In this document: positions 1 through 8,646 of the stretch, piece by piece
How the letters are laid out: each line of letters begins with the position of its first letter
How positions within the stretch are numbered: the stretch's first letter is position 1
Assembly: GCA_900551645.1 (NCBI GenBank)
Contig: URWP01000029.1
Location: 1-18,935, forward strand
DNA length: 18,935 nucleotides
DNA from: an uncultured Bacteroides sp.
GTDB lineage: Bacteria > Bacteroidota > Bacteroidia > Bacteroidales > Bacteroidaceae
Direction: 5' to 3'
Program-made: the position numbers and the translations under genes
The notes under the pieces: generated by a model
Told to the model about the DNA's origin: nothing
The model's database searches: none
Seen by the model: the letters and a program-made list of their open reading frames with translations, nothing else

Positions 1-40
1 GCCCGTCTAAAAGGGGGCACCCTAAAATTGGAAGTTTACA
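1..40. other. Non-coding left edge, possible insertion-sequence end
   Basis: No gene can be supported here. The stretch is GC-rich at first (AAAGGGGGCACCCT) and then AT-rich, ending in ACA just before the hairpin that follows fbp. It vaguely resembles the outer end of an IS21-type element, which terminates in TG...CA, but neither the other end nor any transposase is in view, so this is a guess from memory of such ends. Confidence 0.2.
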
Positions 41-42
41 TA

Positions 43-89
43 AGAATCCCCCCATCGTTTCTCATTTTAGAATGTGTTGGGGGGATTTT
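43..89. terminator. Hairpin downstream of fbp, probable terminator
   Basis: A perfect 10-bp stem (AATCCCCCCA at 45-54, TGGGGGGATT at 78-87), extendable by a G-U and an A-T pair, closes a 23-base loop that holds a smaller CATT/AATG stem. It starts about 21 bases past the fbp stop. On the minus strand it is not followed by a clean T run, whereas the plus strand reads GGGGGGATTTT. It may therefore work in both directions, or mainly for a transcript entering from the left. Confidence 0.55.
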
Positions 90-110
90 CATATTGTTCC
101 TGATGATATC

Positions 111-2108
111 TCAGGAAGCTTTTTCTTTGATAATGCCGGTACGATAGGCTACTAACAGCTTTTTCAAATCCTCTATCTGAATGGATAGTTCGCGACCTTT
201 GTCGGTGTCTTTTACCATCATTCGTTTGGTGCTCAGTTCTACAATCTGAGTGGTAGATTTGATGTCCTGTCCTTCTTCGATGGCTTTTTGGGTAGATGTG
301 AAAGGCTCGTGTTGCACCAGCTGGAAACCACGGGAGTGGTAGACTAAAGTATAGCCGGCAATTCCGGTTTCCGGCTGATAGGCTTTGGAGAAACCTCCGT
401 CAATGACCATCAGTTTTCCGTTGGCCTTAATGGGCTTTTCACCTTTTACGGCTTTTACCGGTACGTGTCCATTGATGATATGCCGATGTTCGCCTTCCAC
501 GCCGAATTCATCCAGAATCATATCACAGATATCCTCGCGGTCTCTTAATGTGTAATAGGCTCCTTTTATCTCTTTATGAGTACTCTTGTCTGTCAGGAAA
601 TAGCGCTCAAAGGTAGCCATTTTACTCTTGTCGAAAGCCGGAGAGTCTTTCCCACACCAGAGATACCAGATGTAATCGAGGGCAAAGGCTTTTTCTTCGT
701 TGTCATCGTCAGCAAAGTAGGCGGTACGGATGAGCTGTCCGGTGCGGTTCAGCAGTTCTTTGCCTTTGTACTTTCTACCTAAAATGTCTACCTCTTTCAA
801 AGTACCATCTTCGTTCAGCGGCATGGATGCATGGAACAATAGATTGGAATTGCAGACATTGAACATGCAGCCATAGCGGAACAGGCATTTCATATGTTTC
901 CGCAGTTTCTCACTTCGAGTAAATGAGTAATGTAGTTTTTGTACGATTTCAGCTTCTTCTTCGCTTAGCTTGTATGGATCTGCCGGATCTACTGTCGGGA
1001 AGAAACAGTCACGCATTTCATACTCTTTCCCATCCATGATAAATTTCTTTTTGTCAAAATCGATATGGTGGAGTAGTAGACGGTCTCCCATATGGAATTC
1101 CGGACGACGGCGGATAATGTCAGCCTCCAGCTTGAACTGGATGACACTGATGGCCTTGTGCATTTGTCCCATCAAACGCAGTGTCTTATTGTTATAGGGA
1201 TTATTTTGGGGGTCGGTTTTAGGACCGAAGAATTCGCAAGGGTCATCGGCATAGGTTTCCATGGCAAAGGTAGCCAGTGGAAGTAGATTGATGCCGTAGC
1301 CGTCTTCCAAGGCGGCAAGATTACCATAACGCATAGCCAGACGAAGTGCATTGGCTATGCAGCAGTCGTTCCCAGAGGCAGCTCCCATCCAGAGAATATC
1401 ATGGTTCCCCCATTGGATATCGAAATTATGATAATCACAGAGAGTATCCATGATGATATGAGGTCCCGGACCACGGTCAAATATATCTCCCAGAATATGT
1501 AGTGAATCGATGGTCAGCCGCTGTATCAGGTTACATAGCGCAATGATGAAGTCGTCGGCACGGTGGGTGTCGATGATGGTGCTGATAATAACATTGATAT
1601 AGGCTTCTTTATTTGGATCCATACTGCTTTCGTGGAGCAGTTCCTGGATGATGTAAGAGAATTCGGCAGGCAATGCTTTGCGTACCTTTGAACGGGTATA
1701 TTTGGAAGATACATTCTGGCATACCCTTACTAGTTGGTTCAAGGTAATTACATACCAGTCTATCAAGTCGGTTTCCTTCTCCTTTACCAGTTGCAGTTTC
1801 TGTTCCGGATAATAAATTAATGTACAGAGTTCTTTCTTTTCCGCCTCACGCAGGGTATTGCCGAAAATCTCATTGACTTTCCGTTTGATGGCACCTGATG
1901 CGTTCCGAAGTACATGCTGAAAGGCCTCGTATTCTCCATGGATATCAGCCAGAAAATGTTCTGTTCCTTTAGGTAGATTCAGGATAGCTTCCAGGTTAAT
2001 GATTTCTGTACTTGCAGCTGCAATAGTCGGAAATTTATGTGAAAGCAGTTCCAGATAGCGGAGGTCCTGCTCAATCATTTCATTGGTTATCTGCTTGTAG
2101 ATTTTCAT
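111..2108 (-). CDS. fbp: Fructose-1,6-bisphosphatase, class III
   Basis: This enzyme hydrolyses fructose-1,6-bisphosphate to fructose-6-phosphate, the committed step of gluconeogenesis, in the cytoplasm. The 665-residue protein is the usual length for the class III (Firmicutes/Bacteroidetes) enzymes, which belong to the calcineurin-like metallophosphatases and are unrelated to E. coli Fbp. The metal-site motifs are in order: ADIHGE at 54-59, GDIFDRG at 207-213, GNHD at 234-237, and a late INGHVPV followed by a conserved VIDGG segment near the C-terminus. The start is the ATG 33 bases after the transporter stop. No promoter element lies in that gap, so fbp is probably co-transcribed with the upstream transporter gene. 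The hairpin at 43-89 would end the transcript. No frame disruption is visible. Confidence 0.97.
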   Translation of the reverse strand: MKIYKQITNEMIEQDLRYLELLSHKFPTIAAASTEIINLEAILNLPKGTEHFLADIHGEYEAFQHVLRNASGAIKRKVNEIFGNTLREAEKKELCTLIYYPEQKLQLVKEKETDLIDWYVITLNQLVRVCQNVSSKYTRSKVRKALPAEFSYIIQELLHESSMDPNKEAYINVIISTIIDTHRADDFIIALCNLIQRLTIDSLHILGDIFDRGPGPHIIMDTLCDYHNFDIQWGNHDILWMGAASGNDCCIANALRLAMRYGNLAALEDGYGINLLPLATFAMETYADDPCEFFGPKTDPQNNPYNNKTLRLMGQMHKAISVIQFKLEADIIRRRPEFHMGDRLLLHHIDFDKKKFIMDGKEYEMRDCFFPTVDPADPYKLSEEEAEIVQKLHYSFTRSEKLRKHMKCLFRYGCMFNVCNSNLLFHASMPLNEDGTLKEVDILGRKYKGKELLNRTGQLIRTAYFADDDNEEKAFALDYIWYLWCGKDSPAFDKSKMATFERYFLTDKSTHKEIKGAYYTLRDREDICDMILDEFGVEGEHRHIINGHVPVKAVKGEKPIKANGKLMVIDGGFSKAYQPETGIAGYTLVYHSRGFQLVQHEPFTSTQKAIEEGQDIKSTTQIVELSTKRMMVKDTDKGRELSIQIEDLKKLLVAYRTGIIKEKAS

Positions 2109-2141
2109 TGCGTATTTAATTTTGAGGGTTCTTGTAGATTA

Positions 2142-3803
2142 TTAAAGGAATAACATTAGTATCAGTTGTGCGATAATAACCCGCACAAACATACCTAGCG
2201 GATAGACTGTTGCATAGCTGACAGCCGGGTTGTCGTTAGGGATGATGTCATTGGCATAGTTCAAGGCCATTGGATTGGCCATACTTCCACATAGCATCCC
2301 ACAGGTATTTCCGAAATCCAGGTGGCAGAGTCTCATCGCTACCAGTGCCATGATGACTACGGGTACAAAAGTTATCAGAAAGCCTAATCCTACCCATAAG
2401 GCTCCTTCAGGACGCATGACTGTTTCGAAAAAGTGTGAGCCGGCATCCAGTCCCAGGCATGCCAGATATAAAGAAAGACCGATACCTCTCAGCATGAGGC
2501 TGGCACTTCGTGTTGTATAAGTCAGCAGATGGAACCTCGGACCATAGGCTCCTATCAGGATACCTACAACGATGGGGCCTCCTGCCAGTCCAAGTTTGAC
2601 AGGAGAGCTGATACCTGGAATTACTACAGGTATGGACCCCACAATAAGGCCCAATACAATGCCAATGAATATGGAGGCCAGGTTGGGATCCTTCAATGTC
2701 TTTACCGTATTTCCCAGCACTTTCTCAACATTTTGAATGGCAGCAGCTTCTCCTACTACAGTCAGACGGTCGCCTAGGTGCAGAACCAGTCCTGCAGTAG
2801 CCAGCAATTGTACGCCACTACGTAATACACGGCTGATGTTTATTCCATATGTATTCCGTAGGCGGAGTGAACCCAGTTTTTTCCCGTTGATTTCCGGGCG
2901 TGTGATGACAATGTGTTTGGATATGAGCTGGCTGTCGATAGCATTCCAGTCGATGTCTTCCTTGTTCCAGTCACGATTTTCTTGTTCTCCGAACAGAATG
3001 GTCAGGGTGGGAGCGTCTTTTTCTGTGGTAATTACCAGCAGGCGGTCGTTCTCTTTAACTATTTTGTCGGAGGTTGGAATACTTACAGCTCCATCTCTCC
3101 ATAAACGTGAAATAACGAATTTGGGATAACTTAACTTGGCAATGTCCTGAATACTCATATTGAATATAGCAGGATTATGTACCTGAAAAGTTGCAATGTA
3201 AGTGTGATTCGGGTCTTCGTGCTCATGATTCTCCATATCAGCTTTTCTTACGAAAAGTTTTCGTACCAGGATAATAGCGAATATAACTCCCAGTACTCCT
3301 AAAGGATAAGTTACGGCACAACTTAATGCGGCTCCACTGGTTGGCTCTCCCAATTGTTTCAAAGTCTGCTGAGCAGCACCTAGTGCTGGAGTATTGGTAG
3401 TGGCTCCGCAGAGTATGCCTACCATATCTGGAAGTGAAACAGGTGTTACTTGGCAGAGAGCGATTGCCATGCAGGTACCCAACAGAATAACACCTAATCC
3501 GAGAAGGTTTAATTGGCAGCCTCCTTTCTGGAAGGAACTGAAGAATCCAGGTCCTACTTGCAGTCCTAATGCATAGACAAACAAAACGAGTCCGAAACTT
3601 TCTGCATATGACAACATTTGCGGATCAATGGAGAATCCCAGATGTCCGGCCAGGATACCCATGAAGAAAACAAAAGTAACTCCCAACGAGATGCCACAGA
3701 TGTGAATCTTTCCAAGGGCAAGCCCAATGGCCGTTATCAGTGATAAAATAACGACTGCTTGAAGGGCTGAGTGTTCGAAGAATAAATTATATAGCCATTC
3801 CAT
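2142..3803 (-). CDS. AspT/YidE-family transporter with two TrkA-C domains
   Basis: This is an inner-membrane secondary transporter of the aspartate:alanine antiporter (AspT/YidE/YbjL) family, with unknown substrate. The 553 residues follow the family plan: a hydrophobic half (about 1-185), a cytoplasmic middle with two RCK_C/TrkA-C-like ligand-sensing domains (about 205-275 and 295-365), and a second hydrophobic half (about 375-553). The two membrane halves are visible repeats: CGATTNTPALGAA at 132-144 with a later VTYPLG matches CGSMANPMALNYA at 505-517 with a later TVYPLG. The next in-frame ATG (residue 48) would remove the first helices, so the ATG at 3803 is preferred. A TATCTTTG promoter element sits only 4 bases upstream of it. 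fbp follows after 33 bases. Substrates suggested for relatives include dicarboxylates and amino acids, but nothing here decides. Confidence 0.9.
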   Translation of the reverse strand: MEWLYNLFFEHSALQAVVILSLITAIGLALGKIHICGISLGVTFVFFMGILAGHLGFSIDPQMLSYAESFGLVLFVYALGLQVGPGFFSSFQKGGCQLNLLGLGVILLGTCMAIALCQVTPVSLPDMVGILCGATTNTPALGAAQQTLKQLGEPTSGAALSCAVTYPLGVLGVIFAIILVRKLFVRKADMENHEHEDPNHTYIATFQVHNPAIFNMSIQDIAKLSYPKFVISRLWRDGAVSIPTSDKIVKENDRLLVITTEKDAPTLTILFGEQENRDWNKEDIDWNAIDSQLISKHIVITRPEINGKKLGSLRLRNTYGINISRVLRSGVQLLATAGLVLHLGDRLTVVGEAAAIQNVEKVLGNTVKTLKDPNLASIFIGIVLGLIVGSIPVVIPGISSPVKLGLAGGPIVVGILIGAYGPRFHLLTYTTRSASLMLRGIGLSLYLACLGLDAGSHFFETVMRPEGALWVGLGFLITFVPVVIMALVAMRLCHLDFGNTCGMLCGSMANPMALNYANDIIPNDNPAVSYATVYPLGMFVRVIIAQLILMLFL

Positions 3804-3807
3804 GTTG

Positions 3808-3815
3808 CAAAGATA
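3808..3815 (-). promoter_or_regulatory. Promoter -7 element of the transporter-fbp unit
   Basis: On the minus strand this reads TATCTTTG, a full match to the Bacteroidetes -7 consensus TAnnTTTG. It ends 4 bases before the transporter ATG, so transcription would begin at or almost at the start codon. No good TTG is present 19-21 bases upstream, so the -33 element is weak or missing. Confidence 0.55.
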
Positions 3816-4013
3816 GGTACTTTTCTATTTGGGTCGGTTTAGCAGGCTGTATTTTTATACGTTTATTTCTGAAATATTTTTAGAGGATTGATGGAATTTG
3901 TTTTTGAAGAGGTATGTCGTGAAGCCTGTATAAGGAGGGAAGTCAATCGTAAGTCGCATAGAAACAGAGGATTCTGTGATATATACCTGGAAAATGTAGC
4001 AAATTGTCAGAAA
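3816..4013. other. Intergenic spacer, no gene seen
   Basis: This is the part of the 280-base gap between glnN and the transporter that lies between the transporter promoter and the glnN terminator. The short open frames crossing it run through the terminator hairpin or into glnN and have no promoter of their own. I see no RNA gene or repeat in it. Confidence 0.5.
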
Positions 4014-4052
4014 ATGATAAAAACGGCCGAAGGTATTGACGCCTCCGGCCGT
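4014..4052 (-). terminator. Rho-independent terminator of dapL-glnN
   Basis: ACGGCCG (4023-4029) pairs perfectly with CGGCCGT (4046-4052). An inner AGG/CCT stem follows after one mismatch, around an 8-base loop. Read on the minus strand, the second arm runs straight into TTTTT and then ATCATTTT. It lies about 31 bases beyond the glnN stop, a textbook intrinsic terminator for that transcript. Confidence 0.92.
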
Positions 4053-4083
4053 ATGATATTCTTCTATAGTTTCTGAAATGATA

Positions 4084-6273
4084 TTAACGGATAAACAGAA
4101 GTTCCCGATACTTAGGTAAGGTCCACATCTGGTCGTCCACAATCAGTTCGAGTTTATCAATGTGGTAACGTATTTGTTCCAGCATCGGAGCGATGGTGTC
4201 GTGATAGGCAATGGCCTTTTCACGTTCCTTTTCAATCTTGTTGGCTACTTTACGAGCTTCAACCAATGCGTCTACACGTTCTTTGATATAGGCTGTGTGT
4301 TCTGCTATCTGCTTGATAATAGCCAGATTCTCGGCAGAAAGTGCTTTTGCCTCTTCTTCCGGGAACAAAGATTTCATCTTATAGGCATTGTCTATCAGTT
4401 TGGTCTGATATTCAATAGCTACCGGTACAATATGGTTCATTACCAGATCTCCCAATACACGGGCTTCAATTTGAATTTTCTTGGTGTACATGTCCCACTT
4501 CACTTCATTACGGGCTGCCAGCTCTTTACGTGTCATGACACCGGTAGATTCAAATATTTTAATACTTTCTGGCTTCAGATAATTGTCGAATATAATCGGA
4601 CAGCTGGTTTCGCAATCCAAACCACGGCGTTCTGCTTCTTGTTTCCATTCTTCACTGTATCCGTTTCCGTCGAAGCGGATAGGTTTACATTCCTTGATAT
4701 ATTTACGTAATACCTGTACAATGGCAGAAATTTTAGGTTCTCCTTGCTCTATGAGTGCATCTACTTCTTTCTTAAATGTAATCAGCTGGTCAGCCATTGC
4801 CGTATTCAGCGCAATCATGGCACTGGCACAGTTCGATTCTGAACCTGGTGCACGGAATTCGAAACGGTTCCCGGTGAAGGCGAACGGAGAAGTACGGTTA
4901 CGGTCTGTGTTGTCTATCAGCAATTCAGGTATTTGTGGAATATCCAGTTTCATACCCTGTTTGCCTCCTAATGATACCAAATCTTCGTTAGCACTTTCCT
5001 CCAGATGGTCAAGTACTTTACTTAATTGAGTTCCAAGGAAAGAAGAGATGATAGCAGGAGGTGCTTCGTTGGCTCCCAGTCGATGGGTGTTCGTTGCACT
5101 CATGATGGATGCTTTCAATAATCCGTTATGGTGGTATACGGCAGTCAGTGTATTGACTACAAAGGTAATGAAACGCAGATTGTCTTCTGCTGTTTTACCT
5201 GGAGCCATCAGCAGTACACCTGTGTCAGTGCCTAATGACCAGTTGTTATGTTTTCCTGAGCCGTTTACTCCTTTGAATGGTTTTTCATGCAACAGCAAAC
5301 GGAAGCCATGGTTGCGGGCTATTTTGCGCATCAATGACATAATCAGCATGTTATGATCGACAGCCAGATTACATTCTTCATAGATTGGAGCTAATTCAAA
5401 CTGGTTGGGAGCCACTTCATTGTGTCTGGTTTTTACCGGTATACCTAATTCCAATGCCTGAATTTCCAAGTCTTTCATGAAAGCAGCTACACGGGTAGGG
5501 ATAGCACCGAAATAGTGATCTTCCAACTGTTGGTTTTTAGAAGCTTCGTGCCCCATCAAGGTACGTCCTGTCAGCAGGAGATCTGGACGGGCAGCATACA
5601 GACCTTCGTCAACCAGGAAGTATTCCTGTTCCCAACCAAGGTAAGTAATGACTTTCTTGACGTTCGGATCAAAATAATGACAGACATCGACTGCTGCCTT
5701 GTTGACAGCTCTTAATGCTTTCAATAGAGGAGCTTTATAGTCAAGTGATTCACCGGTATATGCAATAAAGATAGTGGGGATGCATAAGGTATCATCTACG
5801 ATGAATACAGGAGAAGACGGGTCCCATGCACTGTACCCACGTGCTTCGAATGTGTTTCGGATACCACCGTTGGGGAATGAGGAGGCATCCGGTTCCTGTT
5901 GGATAAGCAGTTTTCCTGAAAATTCTTCCAACATACCGCCTTTGCCGTCGTGTTCCACAAAGGCATCGTGTTTTTCTGCTGTGCCTTCTGTTAACGGCTG
6001 GAACCAGTGAGTGTAGTGAGTGACTCCCATTTCGATAGCCCAACGCTTCATACCGTTCGCTACTTCATCGGCAATACTGCGGTCAAGAGCCGCTCCATTA
6101 TCGATTACATCGATGAGCTTGGCATATACCTTGCTAGGCAGGTATTTGAACATCTTTTCGCGGTTGAAGACATATTTCGCAAAATATTCGCTGGGACGTT
6201 CAGCCGGAACTGCTACTTCAACAGGTTTTTTGTGAAAAGCCTCTTCTACGACTCTGAATCTTAATTTTGACAT
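4084..6273 (-). CDS. glnN: Glutamine synthetase, type III
   Basis: This enzyme makes glutamine from glutamate, ammonia and ATP, the main ammonia-assimilation step. The 729 residues place it in type III (GSIII, GlnN), the large form first studied in Bacteroides fragilis, and not in the ~470-residue type I. Visible glutamine synthetase active-site blocks are GWEQEYFLVD at 213-222, HNEVAPNQFELAP at 284-296, the glycine/asparagine segment GVNGSGKHNNWS at 335-346, and NRTSPFAFTGNRFEFR at 459-474. The extended helical C-terminus (about 600-729) is typical of GSIII. The start ATG lies 44 bases after the dapL stop. No TAnnTTTG element is seen in that gap, so glnN probably depends on the dapL promoter. 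A strong terminator follows. No adenylylation enzyme or PII gene is nearby. Confidence 0.97.
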   Translation of the reverse strand: MSKLRFRVVEEAFHKKPVEVAVPAERPSEYFAKYVFNREKMFKYLPSKVYAKLIDVIDNGAALDRSIADEVANGMKRWAIEMGVTHYTHWFQPLTEGTAEKHDAFVEHDGKGGMLEEFSGKLLIQQEPDASSFPNGGIRNTFEARGYSAWDPSSPVFIVDDTLCIPTIFIAYTGESLDYKAPLLKALRAVNKAAVDVCHYFDPNVKKVITYLGWEQEYFLVDEGLYAARPDLLLTGRTLMGHEASKNQQLEDHYFGAIPTRVAAFMKDLEIQALELGIPVKTRHNEVAPNQFELAPIYEECNLAVDHNMLIMSLMRKIARNHGFRLLLHEKPFKGVNGSGKHNNWSLGTDTGVLLMAPGKTAEDNLRFITFVVNTLTAVYHHNGLLKASIMSATNTHRLGANEAPPAIISSFLGTQLSKVLDHLEESANEDLVSLGGKQGMKLDIPQIPELLIDNTDRNRTSPFAFTGNRFEFRAPGSESNCASAMIALNTAMADQLITFKKEVDALIEQGEPKISAIVQVLRKYIKECKPIRFDGNGYSEEWKQEAERRGLDCETSCPIIFDNYLKPESIKIFESTGVMTRKELAARNEVKWDMYTKKIQIEARVLGDLVMNHIVPVAIEYQTKLIDNAYKMKSLFPEEEAKALSAENLAIIKQIAEHTAYIKERVDALVEARKVANKIEKEREKAIAYHDTIAPMLEQIRYHIDKLELIVDDQMWTLPKYRELLFIR

Positions 6274-6317
6274 AATACCTAAAGTTTATTTAATGGTTTT
6301 GAAGTTTTTCCTTTATT

Positions 6318-7547
6318 TTATAAATAGTGACAGATTCTTTTCATTCCTTCTTCACATTGTTTCCGGTCATTGAATGCGGTCAGGCGGATATATCCCTCTC
6401 CACTTGGTCCGAAACCGATTCCAGGGGTACTGACCACTTGTGTATCGTAAAGTAGTTTTTCAAAGAATTTCCAGGATGTCATACCATCAGGGGCTTTTAC
6501 CCATAAATATGGAGCATTTTCTCCACCGAAAACTTTCAATCCGGTTCCTCCTAAAGCTTTTTTCATGATGTGGGCATTCTCCATATAGTAATTTATCATT
6601 GCTTTTACTTCTTCTTGCCCCTCCGGAGTATAGATGGCTTCTGCTCCCCGTTGGGAAATATAAGATGCCCCATTGAATTTGGTAGTCTGTCTGCGTAGCC
6701 ACAGTTTATTCAGTGAAATCCGCTCTCCGTTTAAGGTAGCTGCTGTTACTTCTTTCGGAATGACGGTATAGCCGCATCGTACCCCGGTGAAACCAGCCGT
6801 CTTCGAGAAGCTTCGGATCTCAATTGCCACTTTCTTGGCTCCTTTGATTTCATAAATGGAGTGGGGAATTTCTGGTTGTTGGATGTAAGCCTCATAAGCG
6901 GCGTCAAAAATAATGAGGGCGTCATTCTTAATGGCATAGTTTACCCATTTTTTCAGTTCGTCTTTAGTGAGGACAGCTCCTGTCGGGTTGTTAGGGAAGC
7001 AGAGGTAAATAATGTCGATACGTTGTTTGGGTATAGGGGGAATAAAGTTATTTTCCATGTGGCAAGGAATATAGACTACATTGCTCCATTTTCCTTCTTT
7101 ATCAATGTAGCCGGCTCTACCACTTGATACATTTGAATCGATGTAAGCCGGATAAATAGGGTCGGTTACTCCGATACTGTTGTCATGACGCAGAATATCT
7201 CCCAAGTTACCAGTATCGGTTTTAGCACCATCGCTGATGAAGATTTCTGATGCTGATAAAGAAACCCCTCTGGAGGCGTAATCATGTTTTAGAATAGCTT
7301 CAATCAGAAAATCATATCCTTGTTCTGGACCATATCCATGAAAGGTCTCTACTTTACCTAAATCGTTAATGGCCTTACACATGGCTTCGCGGCAAGCAGC
7401 AGGAATCGGACGCGTTACATCGCCGATACCCAGATGAATAACTTCAGCTTTGGGGTGAGTTACCTTAAATGAATTTACCTTTCTGGTAATATCAGTGAAT
7501 AGGTAATTATCCAGAAGCCTTAACAGATGTTCGTTAACTAATGCCAT
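6318..7547 (-). CDS. dapL: LL-diaminopimelate aminotransferase
   Basis: This PLP-dependent aminotransferase converts tetrahydrodipicolinate directly to LL-2,6-diaminopimelate using glutamate. It bypasses the acyl-blocked steps and feeds both lysine and peptidoglycan synthesis. The 409-residue length and the N-terminus MALVNEHLLRL fit the DapL family, of which a B. fragilis member is biochemically known. Fold-type I landmarks are GYGPEQGY (71-78), FPNNPTG (184-190, N187), D215 and Y218, and SFSKTAGFTG (246-255), with K249 as the Schiff-base lysine. A promoter element lies 27 bases upstream. glnN follows 44 bases downstream, which pairs a glutamate-consuming aminotransferase with glutamine synthetase. 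The dapF epimerase gene often found near dapL in Bacteroides is not in this window. Confidence 0.95.
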   Translation of the reverse strand: MALVNEHLLRLLDNYLFTDITRKVNSFKVTHPKAEVIHLGIGDVTRPIPAACREAMCKAINDLGKVETFHGYGPEQGYDFLIEAILKHDYASRGVSLSASEIFISDGAKTDTGNLGDILRHDNSIGVTDPIYPAYIDSNVSSGRAGYIDKEGKWSNVVYIPCHMENNFIPPIPKQRIDIIYLCFPNNPTGAVLTKDELKKWVNYAIKNDALIIFDAAYEAYIQQPEIPHSIYEIKGAKKVAIEIRSFSKTAGFTGVRCGYTVIPKEVTAATLNGERISLNKLWLRRQTTKFNGASYISQRGAEAIYTPEGQEEVKAMINYYMENAHIMKKALGGTGLKVFGGENAPYLWVKAPDGMTSWKFFEKLLYDTQVVSTPGIGFGPSGEGYIRLTAFNDRKQCEEGMKRICHYL

Positions 7548-7573
7548 GCCTGATGTTTTGTCCTTATTCGTGG

Positions 7574-7591
7574 CAAAATTACTAAATTAGT
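7574..7591 (-). promoter_or_regulatory. dapL promoter -7 element with overlapping palindrome
   Basis: On the minus strand, TAATTTTG (7574-7581) matches TAnnTTTG. Overlapping its upstream edge is ACTAA-A-TTAGT (7581-7591), a perfect 5+5 inverted repeat that could be an operator or chance in AT-rich DNA. No clear -33 TTG is seen at the right distance. Confidence 0.55.
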
Positions 7592-7694
7592 GTCAATTAT
7601 AAAAGGACTGGCTTACTTTTCTCTGTGAATTATCGTCCTGTTAACAAAAAAGTCTGTGTTGAAAGAAAATTTTGATTATTATCTTCCTTTTTGT

Positions 7695-7710
7695 CTTGAT
7701 ATAGGTCAAG
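7695..7710. promoter_or_regulatory. FNR-like operator in front of the YitT/Crp-Fnr pair
   Basis: TTGAT-ATAG-GTCAA (7696-7709) differs at one base from the FNR consensus TTGAT-N4-ATCAA. With the flanking C and G, the arms CTTGA and TCAAG are perfect inverted repeats. Its centre lies roughly 40 bases before the expected transcription start, taking the -7 element at 7727-7734. That is where class II FNR/CRP activator sites sit, and the -33 element there is poor, as expected of an activated promoter. Confidence 0.5.
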
Positions 7711-7726
7711 AGATTAATTTTTTTTC

Positions 7727-7734
7727 TATTTTTG
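7727..7734 (+). promoter_or_regulatory. Promoter -7 element of the YitT/Crp-Fnr unit
   Basis: TATTTTTG is a full match to TAnnTTTG, 27 bases before the YitT start codon. There is no TTG 19-21 bases upstream; instead that region holds the FNR-like inverted repeat. Confidence 0.65.
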
Positions 7735-7761
7735 CACCGCAATTTTAATATTTAAAGCACC

Positions 7762-8646
7762 ATGAGTTCAACGCTGTCTGTTAGAAGTAAACAGGTTTAT
7801 AGAGAGATTAAAGACTATTTGCTGATTGCATTAGGAATGGTTATGTACGGTATTGGTTGGACCGTTTTTTTATTGCCGAGTGATATACCTTCAGGGGCTG
7901 TTCCGGGAATTGCATCAATTATCTATTGGGCAACAGGATTTCCTGTCCAGTATACTTATCTGATTATTAATTTTTCTTTGTTGCTTTTGGCTTTGAAGAT
8001 ACTGGGACTGAAATTCTGCCTGAAGACTATTTTTGCTGTGTTTATCTTGACTTTCATCCTGTCGGTTATCCAACATTTTGTGACGGGGCCGTTGATTCAT
8101 AATCAGCCGTTCATGTCATGTGTGTTAGGAGCTTCTTTCTGTGGGGCAGGTATTGGTGTCGCATTTTCAGCTAACGGAAGTACCGGAGGAACAGATATTA
8201 TTGCGGCCATCGTCAATAAATATCGGGATATTTCTTTGGGAAGAGTTATTTTGATTTGCGATGTCATTATCATTACTTCCAGTTATCTGGTGCTGAAAGA
8301 TTGGGAGAAAGTGGTATATGGATATGTTGTATTGATTATTTCTAGTTTTATGTTGGACCAGGTGGTAAACAGTAGCCGCCAGTCTGTACAGTTCTTTATC
8401 ATCTCTTCCAAGTATGAAGAAATTGGTCATCGTATCAATAAGGATATGCACCGTGGTGTGACTTTTATTGATGGAGTAGGTTGTTATACTCATAATAACG
8501 TCAAATTGATGTTTGTATTGGCTAAAAAACGTGAATCGAATACGATATTCCGTTTGATTAAAGATATTGACCCGAATGCGTTCGTTTCTCAAAGTGCTGT
8601 TATTGGTGTATTTGGAGAAGGTTTTGATCGGATTAAAGTGAAATAA
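7762..8646 (+). CDS. YitT-family membrane protein (DUF161/DUF2179)
   Basis: This is a polytopic inner-membrane protein of the YitT family, whose transport substrate is not established. The 294 residues contain about six hydrophobic segments (near 16-38, 62-82, 88-106, 116-135, 162-178 and 183-200). The family motif GSTGGTDIIA is at 139-148. A soluble C-terminal DUF2179 domain (about 208-288) may bind a small ligand. The start follows a good -7 element by 27 bases. The stop TAA shares its last base with the ATG of the downstream regulator gene, so the two are translationally coupled and probably act in one response. An FNR-like site lies upstream. Length and domain order are normal for the family. 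Confidence 0.92.
   Translation: MSSTLSVRSKQVYREIKDYLLIALGMVMYGIGWTVFLLPSDIPSGAVPGIASIIYWATGFPVQYTYLIINFSLLLLALKILGLKFCLKTIFAVFILTFILSVIQHFVTGPLIHNQPFMSCVLGASFCGAGIGVAFSANGSTGGTDIIAAIVNKYRDISLGRVILICDVIIITSSYLVLKDWEKVVYGYVVLIISSFMLDQVVNSSRQSVQFFIISSKYEEIGHRINKDMHRGVTFIDGVGCYTHNNVKLMFVLAKKRESNTIFRLIKDIDPNAFVSQSAVIGVFGEGFDRIKVK

Noticed and set aside
3888..4076. 62-codon plus-strand open frame in the same spacer
   Set aside because: It crosses the terminator stem and has no promoter element or recognisable product.
3855..4142. Small minus-strand open frame between glnN and the transporter
   Set aside because: It overlaps the glnN 3' end and reads through the glnN terminator hairpin, with no promoter of its own.
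8167..8592. 141-codon open frame on the minus strand
   Set aside because: It is antisense to the YitT-type gene; the translation is rich in I, N and S and resembles no family I know.
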